From contig CAIMDR010000038.1 of assembly GCA_903839795.1 (NCBI GenBank), positions 1 to 12,689 on the forward strand: 12,689 nucleotides of DNA, read 5' to 3'. Shown here piece by piece: positions 1-6,277 of this stretch (position 1 is its first letter; the number at the start of each line of letters is the position of its first letter). The notes under the pieces are model-generated. The model was given only the letters and a program-made list of their open reading frames with translations. It made no database searches and was not told where the DNA came from. The translations under genes were made by a program, and so were the position numbers. This DNA comes from an uncultured Methylococcaceae bacterium. GTDB lineage: Bacteria; Pseudomonadota; Gammaproteobacteria; Methylococcales; Methylomonadaceae.

Positions 1-1
1 A

Positions 2-94
2 GTCGTAACAGCGTTTAAATCTTATATGCAGGATGCGAGTAAAATCATCTGCGTTATGCAGAAAATGCGTGAGGATTTTTCTATAGCTGGCTAA
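2..94 (+). CDS. C-terminal end of an unidentified upstream reading frame (partial)
   Basis: A frame open from the left edge (codons from position 2) runs 30 residues to a TAA at 92-94 and ends in KMREDFSIAG. The other forward frames close sooner; for example the frame from base 1 stops at 16-18. The tail mixes charged and hydrophobic residues (VMQKMREDF) as a helical protein end would. A small hairpin (TGGCTA at 88-93 with TAGCCA at 101-106) straddles its stop but has no T run. The fragment is too short to assign a family. It may be a true gene end or a chance open frame. Confidence 0.35.
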   Translation, partial: VVTAFKSYMQDASKIICVMQKMREDFSIAG

Positions 95-190
95 TTCATC
101 TAGCCAAACGGCTTGGAAATTATTTATCTGAAAAACTATAACAAAATTTTTTTATTGCAAAAACTGCAACAGTTACAATAATTTTTTTGC

Positions 191-217
191 TTGACTGACA
201 TAAGCATAGAATATAAT
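191..217 (+). promoter_or_regulatory. Candidate sigma-70 promoter for glgX
   Basis: A TTGACT hexamer (191-196) is followed after 15 bp by a perfect TATAAT (212-217), in an A/T-rich stretch ending about 150 bp before the glgX start. The 15-bp spacer is shorter than the preferred 17. A weaker -35 at TGCTTG (188-193) would give 18 bp. An upstream AACTG-CAA-CAGTT inverted repeat (162-174) could be an operator, but nothing identifies its binder. Confidence 0.4.
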
Positions 218-239
218 GAACCTTAAAAAGAGACTGGTT

Positions 240-303
240 AATGCCTCCTTTAATCGCGAGGCATTCTCACAGGACAATAAAATTCCTGTTCTCAAGCGAG
301 AAC
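240..303 (+). promoter_or_regulatory. Hairpin-bearing 5' leader of glgX
   Basis: Between the candidate promoter and glgX are two perfect stem-loops: AATGCCTC/GAGGCATT (240-247 with 258-265, 10-nt loop) and GTTCTC/GAGAAC (288-293 with 298-303, loop AAGC). A third pairing, ACAGGA/TCCTGT (269-274 with 284-289), overlaps the second stem, so the two could be alternative folds. No poly-T follows, so neither is a classic terminator. A role in post-transcriptional control of glgX is possible but unproven. Confidence 0.3.
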
Positions 304-368
304 GATGCAATCCTTTATTAAGAACATAACGTTGATTGCCTCATGTTTACAGAATACAGAGAGAGACT

Positions 369-2465
369 ATGCAGCAAGTTTACAAATTAAAGGACGGCAA
401 ACCCTACCCGTCCGGCTCCAAATTTAATGTTAAAGGGGTTAATTTTTCCATTTTCAGTCGTCATGCGGAACAAGTTGAGCTTTTACTGTTTGCCAGTACC
501 GATAGCGATGAACCTTTTCAAATCATACCGTTAAAAAAAGAAGTCAACCGAACCTTTTTCTCTTGGCATGTTTACGTCAGTAAATTGCCCGCCGGTACTT
601 GGTACACCTGGCGTATGGACGGTCCCGGCCACGCCCGTGATTCCGGCTTTCGTTTTGAAAAGAACAAGCATCTGGTTGATCCTTGGGCGCGTGCGGTCAG
701 CCATAAGCAATGGAGCCGCAAAGCGGCATGCCAACCCGGCGACAACACACGCACGGCTATGCGCAGTGTCGTTATTGATGACAAATACGACTGGGAAGGT
801 GACACGCCACTGTCTATCAGAAGCGAAACTGCCATTATTTATGAACTTCATGTCGGTGGTTTTACCAGACATCCCTCGTCAAAAGTAGCTAATCCAGGTA
901 CTTTTTCTGGGCTGATTGAAAAAATCCCCTATCTTCAACAACTGGGTATCACCCATGTTGAGCTGTTGCCTGTTATGGCATTTGATGAGCAAGATGTGCC
1001 CGGCGACACCGCAAATCTTGGTCTAAAAAACTACTGGGGTTACAGTACGCACAGCTTTTTTAGTCCGCATCCCGGTTATTGTGTAACACCTGAACAAGGT
1101 ACACACGTACAAGAATTCAGAGACTTGGTAAAGGCGCTACATAAGGCCGGTATGGGCGTCATTATGGATGTGGTGTTTAATCATACCGCTGAAGCGGGCG
1201 CGAACGGGCCGGTTATTAATTTCAGGGGCATTGGTGGTAAAACTTTTTATCATTTAGATCAAAATGATAGAAGTGTTTTGCGCGACTATACCGGCTGTGG
1301 AAACACCGTCAATGCCAACCATCCACTGGTCGCCCGCTTTATTATCAGTTGCCTTGAATACTGGGTTAGGGAAATGCATGTCGATGGTTTCCGCTTTGAT
1401 CTGGCCAGTGCCATGGCTCGCGGCGAACATGGCGAAGTTCTGCAAGATCCGCCCGTACTCTGGGGCATTGAGCTTTCAGAACAATTGGTCAAAACCAAAT
1501 TGATTGCCGAAGCCTGGGATGCCGCCGGTCTTTATCAAGTGGGCAGCTTTCCCGGTTATCGCTGGGCTGAATGGAATGGCCGCTACCGGGATATCATCCG
1601 GCAATTTGTGCGCGGCGATAAGGGCTTGTTAAATGAACTGGCTACCCGTATCTGTGGCAGTAGCGACCTGTACGAACACCAAGGCAGATTACCCATCAAC
1701 AGCATCAACTTTGTAACCTGTCATGATGGTTTTACCTTGCATGACTTGTTCAGTTACAACGAAAAACATAACGACGCCAACGGTGAAAATAACCGGGACG
1801 GATGCAGCAATAATCTCAGTTACAACTGTGGTGTTGAGGGTGATACCGAAAACACGGCTATTGTGAAGCATCGTAGAAAACAGGCAAAGAATGTTTTTTC
1901 CATTTTACTGCTCAGCCAGGGAGTTCCCATGTTACTGGCGGGAGACGAGGTATTACATACCCAACATGGCAATAACAATGGTTACTGCCAAGATAATGAA
2001 TTAAGCTGGATAGACTGGAATATGACCTCCCAAAACGCTGATATGTTGCGCTTTGTTCAACAAATGATAGCACTACGCAAAAGACATCCGTCGATCATGC
2101 GTCGACGTTTTTTAACGGGCGGAATGCTTGCGACAAAAAACAAGGTCGACATTTCATGGCATGGTAAAGAAATTGACAAACCATTATGGAATGATTCGGA
2201 AGCCAGAATTCTGGCCTTCACCTTGGCAGGTATGGAAGACAACGAAGCAGACCTGCATATTATAATGAATATGTCGGATGAAGATACCACTATACAACTC
2301 CCTGTTATAAAAGGTAAAAAATGGCGTGTCTCTGTAGACACTTCGCAGCAATCACCTTATGACATCATGAGTCCGCACGATCAAAAATCATTGGGAAAAA
2401 GTGACTATTCAGTCAATAGCAAAACGGTAGTCGTTTTCGAAAATATTGGCTTTTGGACTTTATAG
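369..2465 (+). CDS. glgX: Glycogen debranching enzyme GlgX (GH13 isoamylase-type)
   Basis: This enzyme hydrolyses alpha-1,6 branch points of glycogen or limit dextrin in the cytoplasm, releasing short maltooligosaccharides. With the start at ATG 369 (GAGAGA just upstream) the protein has 698 residues, the normal GlgX/isoamylase size; an in-frame TTG at 336 would add 11 residues but lacks a good ribosome binding site. The N-terminal third looks like a CBM48/isoamylase N domain (PSGSKFNVKGVNFSIFSRHA). The GH13 catalytic barrel follows with all four conserved regions: DVVFNH (267-272), GFRFDLAS with nucleophile D344, IAEAWD with acid/base E381, and FVTCHDG with H452-D453. The C-terminal part is a beta-rich domain C. 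The expected glgA/glgB/glgC/glgP partners are not visible. A TreX-like maltooligosaccharide role is the main alternative. Confidence 0.93.
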   Translation: MQQVYKLKDGKPYPSGSKFNVKGVNFSIFSRHAEQVELLLFASTDSDEPFQIIPLKKEVNRTFFSWHVYVSKLPAGTWYTWRMDGPGHARDSGFRFEKNKHLVDPWARAVSHKQWSRKAACQPGDNTRTAMRSVVIDDKYDWEGDTPLSIRSETAIIYELHVGGFTRHPSSKVANPGTFSGLIEKIPYLQQLGITHVELLPVMAFDEQDVPGDTANLGLKNYWGYSTHSFFSPHPGYCVTPEQGTHVQEFRDLVKALHKAGMGVIMDVVFNHTAEAGANGPVINFRGIGGKTFYHLDQNDRSVLRDYTGCGNTVNANHPLVARFIISCLEYWVREMHVDGFRFDLASAMARGEHGEVLQDPPVLWGIELSEQLVKTKLIAEAWDAAGLYQVGSFPGYRWAEWNGRYRDIIRQFVRGDKGLLNELATRICGSSDLYEHQGRLPINSINFVTCHDGFTLHDLFSYNEKHNDANGENNRDGCSNNLSYNCGVEGDTENTAIVKHRRKQAKNVFSILLLSQGVPMLLAGDEVLHTQHGNNNGYCQDNELSWIDWNMTSQNADMLRFVQQMIALRKRHPSIMRRRFLTGGMLATKNKVDISWHGKEIDKPLWNDSEARILAFTLAGMEDNEADLHIIMNMSDEDTTIQLPVIKGKKWRVSVDTSQQSPYDIMSPHDQKSLGKSDYSVNSKTVVVFENIGFWTL

Positions 2466-2469
2466 GTTC

Positions 2470-2536
2470 CCGACATAATCTTAAGCTGATAATTGAGTTT
2501 GTTTAACCCAAAGCAGAGTCAACAAACTCAGGTCGG
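2470..2536 (+). terminator. Hairpin downstream of glgX, possible terminator
   Basis: A perfect 10-bp stem TGAGTTTGTT/AACAAACTCA (2494-2503 with 2521-2530) encloses a 17-nt loop and sits inside a weaker outer pairing CCGAC/GTCGG (2470-2474 with 2532-2536). It starts 5 nt after the glgX stop. There is no T tract afterwards, so it may act as a weak terminator or a 3'-end stabiliser. It suggests glgX and the next gene, 224 nt away, are not tightly co-transcribed. Confidence 0.4.
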
Positions 2537-2689
2537 CACGATAATAAACAATACCCGGTTATTTTAAACAGGATTCATCCACTACAATCCAGAGAAACCT
2601 ATACCCATTATTTTTTAATAACATAACGCTGCGGCGCATTATAATTTTAGCGGCTTACTTATCACGCAACGGTTTCCAAGGTAAACAAC

Positions 2690-3595
2690 ATGAATATTGA
2701 CCAGTTAAACAATGAATACGGGATTACCAATCAACTCAAGTTCGTAAAAGGCAACAGTGGTTTTCCGTTCATTCTGGTTAATAATTCCAGCGCTACCGCT
2801 TTAATTTCGGTCTATGGTGCTCAGGTGCTTTCATTCCAACCAACTAATGAGGCAGAAGACCTTTTATTTCTCAGCCAAAAATCACATTATGAAGAAGGCA
2901 AAGCCATCCGGGGTGGAATCCCCGTCTGCTGGCCCTGGTTTGGCCCTGACCCCCTTGATATTAATCGCCCTGACCATGGCTTTGTACGCAATGGTTTATG
3001 GACAGTGTTAGCAACAGAAGCCACCTCGGAAGCTGAAACAAAAATAACATTAAGGTTCCAAAACACCAAACAAAGCAAAAGTTACTGGCAACAAGCCTTT
3101 ACTCTGGATCTTGAAATTTCAGTGGGTGACACACTCACTCTTGAGCTCATCACCCACAATACCGGCACCGAAGCATTTTTCTTTACCCAAGTTTTGCACG
3201 CCTATTTTAGCGTAGGCAATATAGACGACGTGCAAATTTTAGGGCTGGAGAATGCCCATTATCTCTACAAACTGGATGATGGCGAAGAAAAAAACCAATC
3301 AGGTGCACTGGCTATTGCCAATGAAGTTGACAGGATTTATACAAACGTCAACAACGAGCTAATCATTGACGACCGTTCTTTTAATCGCCAAATCGTAATT
3401 ACCTCGACCAACAATAAAACAACCGTCATCTGGAATCCCTGGATCGATATCTGTGCAAAAATGCCTGACTTGGCTTACGATGATTACCAGCGCTTTATCT
3501 GCGTTGAACCCGGCAATGTAGATACGGATATTGTAGAGATTCCACCAGATGGCCAATACCATTTAATAACGAACTTTAAAATTATTCGAAACTGA
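2690..3595 (+). CDS. yeaD: D-hexose-6-phosphate mutarotase (aldose 1-epimerase family, YeaD-like)
   Basis: This protein of 301 residues, the usual size for the family, interconverts alpha and beta anomers of hexose phosphates, probably glucose-6-phosphate, in the cytoplasm. Family landmarks run in order: RGGIPVCWPWFGP (74-86), DHGFVRNGLW with likely catalytic His96, QVLHAYF with His170, VDRIY with Asp214, VIWNPW (246-251) and FICVEPG with the likely general base Glu273. The ATG at 2690 follows AAGG about 9 nt upstream. Its position after glgX fits glycogen breakdown feeding glucose phosphate into glycolysis, but the 224-nt gap with its hairpin and a TATAAT at 2640-2645 suggest its own promoter. 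The exact sugar phosphate cannot be read from sequence. Confidence 0.85.
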   Translation: MNIDQLNNEYGITNQLKFVKGNSGFPFILVNNSSATALISVYGAQVLSFQPTNEAEDLLFLSQKSHYEEGKAIRGGIPVCWPWFGPDPLDINRPDHGFVRNGLWTVLATEATSEAETKITLRFQNTKQSKSYWQQAFTLDLEISVGDTLTLELITHNTGTEAFFFTQVLHAYFSVGNIDDVQILGLENAHYLYKLDDGEEKNQSGALAIANEVDRIYTNVNNELIIDDRSFNRQIVITSTNNKTTVIWNPWIDICAKMPDLAYDDYQRFICVEPGNVDTDIVEIPPDGQYHLITNFKIIRN

Positions 3596-3622
3596 TGTAA
3601 GCCGGAAAACCTTAAAAGATTG

Positions 3623-3687
3623 CCACCACGAAGAGCATGAAAGACAAAAGAAAAAGATTTCACCACGAAGCCACGAAGAACACGAAG
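3623..3687 (+). repeat. CACGAAG intergenic repeat cluster
   Basis: Four CACGAAG units occur at 3627-3633, 3664-3670, 3672-3678 and 3681-3687, the first two with the same CCACCACGAAG-like context. The strand is strongly purine-rich and no convincing reading frame crosses it. Similar CACGAAG tracts are a recurring intergenic element in many bacterial genomes; their function is not established. The rest of the 312-nt gap (3596-3907) holds the hairpin repeat listed next, two TTGACA hexamers 20 bp apart (3829-3834, 3849-3854) without a well-placed -10 box, and nothing else supported. Confidence 0.6.
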
Positions 3688-3745
3688 AAAAGCATTTTTT
3701 GATTGCAAATAGAATAAGTCGGTCTGAGTTGAAGATAATCTTAAC

Positions 3746-3780
3746 CACGCGGGTTCCCAAGCTCCAGCGTGAAAACCAGG
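3746..3780. repeat. Degenerate hairpin repeat
   Basis: CACGC (3746-3750) pairs with GCGTG (3767-3771) around a 16-nt loop, and GGTTCCC/AGCTCCAGCGTG wording resembles a widespread intergenic palindrome (GTTCCCACGCTCCAGCGTGGGAAC type) that has decayed here: the flanking GTTCCC arm no longer matches its partner, which reads GAAAAC. This is recognition from memory of that repeat type, not a database match. Confidence 0.35.
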
Positions 3781-3907
3781 TAAAACTTGCAAAAAATATC
3801 CCTTGCTAAATTTGTGTGCGGAAAATTATTGACATAGGAGTTATGATTTTGACAGACTGTTCACATTTTTAATCACTACAAATAGCCATTACTCATTAGG
3901 TTGCATC

Positions 3908-4141
3908 ATGATTCAAGATGACATAATCAAAGAATTGCAATACATACCAGAAACCAAGCTAAGCGAACTTTATGAGCTGATTCATTCGCTTAGACTTCGA
4001 TTTAACAGCGAAAGCCGAAAGCCGGCAGAAGAACAATCATTGGCTGGGTCTTTAACAAACTATACAAACGGCTATATTCCGACCGTTCAAGCCGTACAAC
4101 AAGCATGGGAAGCGGCAACCTATAAGAAATACCGGTTGTAG
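3908..4141 (+). CDS. Small protein of unknown function, 77 residues
   Basis: The frame starts at the ATG at 3908 and ends at a TAG inside a strong palindrome. The first 35 residues (MIQDDIIKELQYIPETKLSE then LYELIHSLRLRF) look like an amphipathic helix-turn-helix pair with the 'leu-x-glu-leu-tyr-x-leu-ile' style common to short antitoxin-like proteins. The C-terminal half is polar and ends GYIPTVQAVQQAWEAATYKK, which also looks helical. No toxin gene is adjacent on either side, so antitoxin function is only a resemblance. The protein has no signal peptide or membrane segment. The ribosome binding site is weak (TAGG about 7 nt upstream). It is isolated from both flanking transcription units by repeats. 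Confidence 0.6.
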   Translation: MIQDDIIKELQYIPETKLSELYELIHSLRLRFNSESRKPAEEQSLAGSLTNYTNGYIPTVQAVQQAWEAATYKKYRL

Positions 4142-4165
4142 GGGCAGAAGATTTTCTGCCCCTAC
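4138..4165. repeat. Perfect palindrome at the end of the 77-residue gene; bidirectional terminator-like
   Basis: GTAGGGGCAGAA (4138-4149) and TTCTGCCCCTAC (4154-4165) are exact reverse complements around a 4-nt loop GATT. The first arm contains the TAG stop of the upstream gene (4139-4141); by symmetry the other strand also has a TAG (4164-4162). No T run follows on either side. The stem should be very stable in RNA. It may be a terminator-like element or one copy of a dispersed GTAGGGGC-type intergenic repeat. Confidence 0.65.
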
Positions 4166-4263
4166 CAACCACCGGCCTCAACAGGCAAGTCTTTACGCAC
4201 CACTAAGTCGCGAATTTCAGCCGTTTCCGCGCTCGCCCTATCAATCGTTGTTCCTGCCAGCAT
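4162..4263 (-). pseudogene. Doubtful short minus-strand frame, possible gene remnant
   Basis: On the minus strand an ATG at 4263-4261 opens 33 codons ending at the TAG 4164-4162 inside the palindrome; the frame stays open back to a TGA at 4308-4306. The predicted peptide (MLAGTTIDRASAETAEIRDL then VVRKDLPVEAGGW) is charged, protein-like and without low complexity, but has no recognisable family and no clear ribosome binding site. It could be a decayed gene end, a small protein, or chance. Confidence 0.2.
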
Positions 4264-4320
4264 CTCATAACCGCTTATAATAATTGAATAAAAAACACAA
4301 TCAACTCATTCTAGCCAATC

Positions 4321-4336
4321 TGGCACAATAGCTGCT
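4321..4336 (+). promoter_or_regulatory. Candidate sigma-54 (RpoN) promoter of the ANTAR regulator gene
   Basis: TGGCACAATAGCTGCT fits the -24/-12 consensus TGGCAC-N5-TTGCW: the GG (4322-4323) and GC (4334-4335) lie exactly 12 nt apart as RpoN requires, and only the first T of TTGC is changed to C. Transcription would begin near 4347, about 75 nt before the regulator start. A GCACCA half-site at 4197-4202, roughly 120 bp upstream, is at a usual activator distance but its partner half is poor. Confidence 0.55.
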
Positions 4337-4372
4337 TTGTTAAATAACGACACCATTTCAAATACAATATCA

Positions 4373-4384
4373 TTGGTGCACCAA
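4373..4384. promoter_or_regulatory. Perfect 12-bp palindrome in the leader of the regulator gene
   Basis: TTGGTGCACCAA is a perfect palindrome 37 nt before the regulator start and downstream of the proposed transcription start. It contains GGTGCA and TGCACC, the half-site sequences of NtrC-type sites, but fused directly and in the opposite order to the usual TGCACC-N5-GGTGCA. It could be an operator for another factor. Confidence 0.3.
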
Positions 4385-4421
4385 CGCCCTTTTTATAAAA
4401 ACACTGGCTACCCGTACTCTC

Positions 4422-4997
4422 ATGAATAGGCTTAATGTATTATTGATTGAAAGTGATCTTGATAATACGTTGCTGGCAAACAGCCTTGAAGATCAGGGTT
4501 ACAAACTTCTTAAAACCCGGCATACGCCAGCGTTTTTAGCACTTATCAAGGAAACCAACCCGGATATCATTATCTTTAATCTGGATACCCCCTCTAAAAA
4601 ATTACTGACTGACCTGCAAACGCTTAATAATCAAGCTGCGTTACCAGTCATTATGTTTGCCAGTGACGGTAATATCGACACCATTAACCAAGCCATTAAA
4701 GCTGATATTAGTGCTTTTATAGTCGATGGTCTTGAGTACAAGCGGCTTAACACGATTATTGCTGTGGCTATAGCCCGCTTTAAACATCAGCAAGCGCTCA
4801 AAATTGCCTTGGAAGATGCGTGCGCAAAACTTGAAGACCGAAAACAGATGGATAGAGCCAAAGCTATTTTAATCAAAACCCAAAATTTTACCGAAGATGA
4901 GGCTTACCATACGCTTAGAAAGTTGGCGATGGATAGAAATATTACCTTGGGCGAAATGGCTAAAAATGTGATTGCCATGTCAGAATTATTTAAATAA
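4422..4997 (+). CDS. nasT: NasT-like ANTAR antiterminator (receiver-ANTAR)
   Basis: This 191-residue protein is the size of NasT/AmiR-type regulators, RNA-binding antitermination factors that release nitrate-assimilation operons from leader terminators. Residues 4-122 form a receiver-like domain: LNVLLIESDLD, acidic residues E10/D12/D14, and a possible phosphoacceptor D55 (FNLDTP). The usual receiver Lys-Pro is replaced by AFIVDG (98-103), so it is probably a pseudo-receiver controlled by protein contact instead of phosphorylation. A connecting helix leads to the ANTAR domain (about 132-188) with the family signature RKQMDRAKAILIKTQ, EDEAYHTLRKLAM and LGEMAKNVI. The expected target, a hexaloop leader and terminator, lies in front of nrtA. 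The gene is followed 14 nt later by the triple-GAF gene, probably co-transcribed. No strong Shine-Dalgarno sequence precedes the ATG. Confidence 0.88.
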   Translation: MNRLNVLLIESDLDNTLLANSLEDQGYKLLKTRHTPAFLALIKETNPDIIIFNLDTPSKKLLTDLQTLNNQAALPVIMFASDGNIDTINQAIKADISAFIVDGLEYKRLNTIIAVAIARFKHQQALKIALEDACAKLEDRKQMDRAKAILIKTQNFTEDEAYHTLRKLAMDRNITLGEMAKNVIAMSELFK

Positions 4998-5011
4998 AAA
5001 AGCCTTAACTC

Positions 5012-5935
5012 ATGAAAACCTTTATTAAAGTCACTGAAATATGGATTCCAGACAAAGACCGGACTCAACTGGAATTTGGCTCTGGCTTATATGGCGAGTT
5101 AATCGCTTTTAAAGCGGATAGTGAGCATCAAACGTTTGCTTATAATGAAGGCTTGCCTGGAAAGGCCTGGGCAGAAGGTCATCCCATTGTACTGACAAAA
5201 TTTGAACACTCTTATTTTAAGCGAACCGCCGCCGCAAAAAATGCGGGGCTAACGTGCGGCATAGCCATACCTGTTTTTTCCGGTGACTTTCTGATGGCTG
5301 TTGTCGTTTTTTTATGCGGTGATGATGAGGATCATGCAGGGGCTATCGAAGTTTGGTCTATCCATACGGCATCGGAAAACAAACTTAGCGTGATGGACGG
5401 TTATTACGGCACACTACAACACTTTGAAGCCATTTCAAGACAAGTTAATATTTCTAAAGGTCAAGGACTTGCCGGACTGGCCTGGGAATCGGGCATGCCC
5501 ATTCTTATCGACGATATCAGTAAGGCCGATACCTTTATCAGAGCCGGTGACGCAAAAGAAGCCGGCATTAGTATGGGCATTGGCATTCCGGTTTCCGACA
5601 ATCCCGGACAACCCTACTTTATGACGTTTCTTTCCGCTAAAGCAACACCTATTGCCAAACGCATCCAAATTTGGATTCCAGATCCACACGGTAAACAACT
5701 CATCTGCCAACAGGGTTATAGTAAAAACAGCAATGACTTGGCCGAAATATTTGAAACCCTGACGGTTGATAAAGGGGTGGGTGCGCTCGGGCGCGTCTGG
5801 CTGACCGGAATGCCCATCATCACGGGTAATCATGAGCCTGATTACAACCCGGAACTGGATAGCCTGAGCAGTATGCTGGCCATACCCGTCATAGAAAAGG
5901 GCCGATTAAAAGCCATTGTCAGTTTTTTGTTTTAG
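5012..5935 (+). CDS. Protein of three tandem GAF-like repeats, no output domain; candidate sensor
   Basis: The 307-residue protein is three diverged copies of one roughly 95-residue unit: about 8-101, 112-208 and 217-306. Each opens with I/V-x-I/V-W (TEIWIPD, IEVWSIH, IQIWIPD). Each then has a G-x-G/PG-x2-x-W-x2-G-P core (EGLPGKAWAEGHPI, GQGLAGLAWESGMPI, GVGALGRVWLTGMPI), a central strand (CGIAIPV, MGIGIPV, MLAIPV) and an end like VVVFLC, MTFLSA or IVSFLF. This layout is GAF-like, a small-molecule or protein-contact fold. There is no kinase, cyclase, HTH, signal peptide or membrane segment. It lies 14 nt after the ANTAR regulator, so it probably acts with it. A role as nitrate, nitrite or redox sensor controlling the antiterminator is inferred from position. 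The ribosome binding site is weak. Confidence 0.75.
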   Translation: MKTFIKVTEIWIPDKDRTQLEFGSGLYGELIAFKADSEHQTFAYNEGLPGKAWAEGHPIVLTKFEHSYFKRTAAAKNAGLTCGIAIPVFSGDFLMAVVVFLCGDDEDHAGAIEVWSIHTASENKLSVMDGYYGTLQHFEAISRQVNISKGQGLAGLAWESGMPILIDDISKADTFIRAGDAKEAGISMGIGIPVSDNPGQPYFMTFLSAKATPIAKRIQIWIPDPHGKQLICQQGYSKNSNDLAEIFETLTVDKGVGALGRVWLTGMPIITGNHEPDYNPELDSLSSMLAIPVIEKGRLKAIVSFLF

Positions 5936-5941
5936 GCTCAC

Positions 5942-5973
5942 GCATTAAAACTCAACCTTCCAGTTTTTAATGC
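5942..5973 (+). terminator. Hairpin after the triple-GAF gene
   Basis: GCATTAAAA (5942-5950) pairs with TTTTAATGC (5965-5973); two further pairs form if T5964 is bulged. It starts 7 nt after the stop codon. Only a broken T tail follows (TTGATTT), so termination would be modest. It probably separates the regulator pair from the transport operon. Confidence 0.5.
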
Positions 5974-6015
5974 TTGATTTCGGGGATTTCGGGAATTTCA
6001 GTGATAACAAACAAC

Positions 6016-6127
6016 AGGCCGGAATAAGACCACCCAAGCATAGCGCGTGATGGCGTTTCCGGCACACTCGTTCGGGATGCCGGAAACGCTTATTCTCGCT
6101 TCCGCTCGAAAAGTCTTATTCCGGCCT
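6016..6127. repeat. Nested palindromic intergenic element (REP/BIME- or MITE-like)
   Basis: Outer arms AGGCCGGAATAAGAC (6016-6030) and GTCTTATTCCGGCCT (6113-6127) are perfect 15-bp reverse complements. Inside, GCGTTTCCGGCA (6053-6064) and TGCCGGAAACGC (6078-6089) form a second perfect 12-bp palindrome. Both share the core TTCCGG and TTATTC wording, as if built from one ancestral unit. The 112-bp element is more GC-rich than its surroundings and has no reading frame of note. It fits a dispersed, non-autonomous palindromic repeat. No flanking target-site duplication was recognised. Confidence 0.65.
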
Positions 6128-6247
6128 ACAAGGTTTCTGGCAATCATCATTTACCTCCGACATGCATTCGCGTAAATGCACGGGTTACCAACGATCTATA
6201 AAGTCAAAGAAAGGAAACTTGATGATCGAGTAAAAGGGTTCTTATTT

Positions 6248-6277
6248 GGTGCAAATGCGCACATTACTAGAGCGCAC
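6248..6277. promoter_or_regulatory. GTGC/GCAC half-site cluster upstream of the nrtA promoter
   Basis: GGTGCA (6248-6253), TGCGCAC (6256-6262) and AGCGCAC (6271-6277) lie about 120-145 bp upstream of the -24 element, where RpoN activators usually bind. They resemble NtrC half-sites, but order and spacing do not match the canonical TGCACC-N5-GGTGCA dyad, so assignment to NtrC is tentative. Confidence 0.3.

Noticed and set aside
336..368. TTG start giving glgX 11 extra residues
   Set aside because: The ATG at 369 has a GAGAGA ribosome binding site and the CBM48-like domain begins shortly after it; the extension has no such support.
3623..3687. CRISPR array
   Set aside because: Units are only 7-11 bp with irregular spacing of 1-30 bp, and there are no cas genes.
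3484..3792. Minus-strand frame of 102 codons over the end of the mutarotase gene and the repeats
   Set aside because: Overlaps a conserved gene and a low-complexity repeat tract; translated repeat gives runs of Phe/Ser without protein character.
3829..3854. Two TTGACA hexamers 20 bp apart as promoters for the 77-residue gene
   Set aside because: Neither has a recognisable -10 box at 16-18 bp; too weak to list as a promoter.
3843..3872. Nine-residue leader-peptide-like frame (MILTDCSHF) after AGGAG
   Set aside because: Only 2 nt separate AGGAG from the ATG, no attenuator follows, and no amino-acid biosynthesis gene is downstream.
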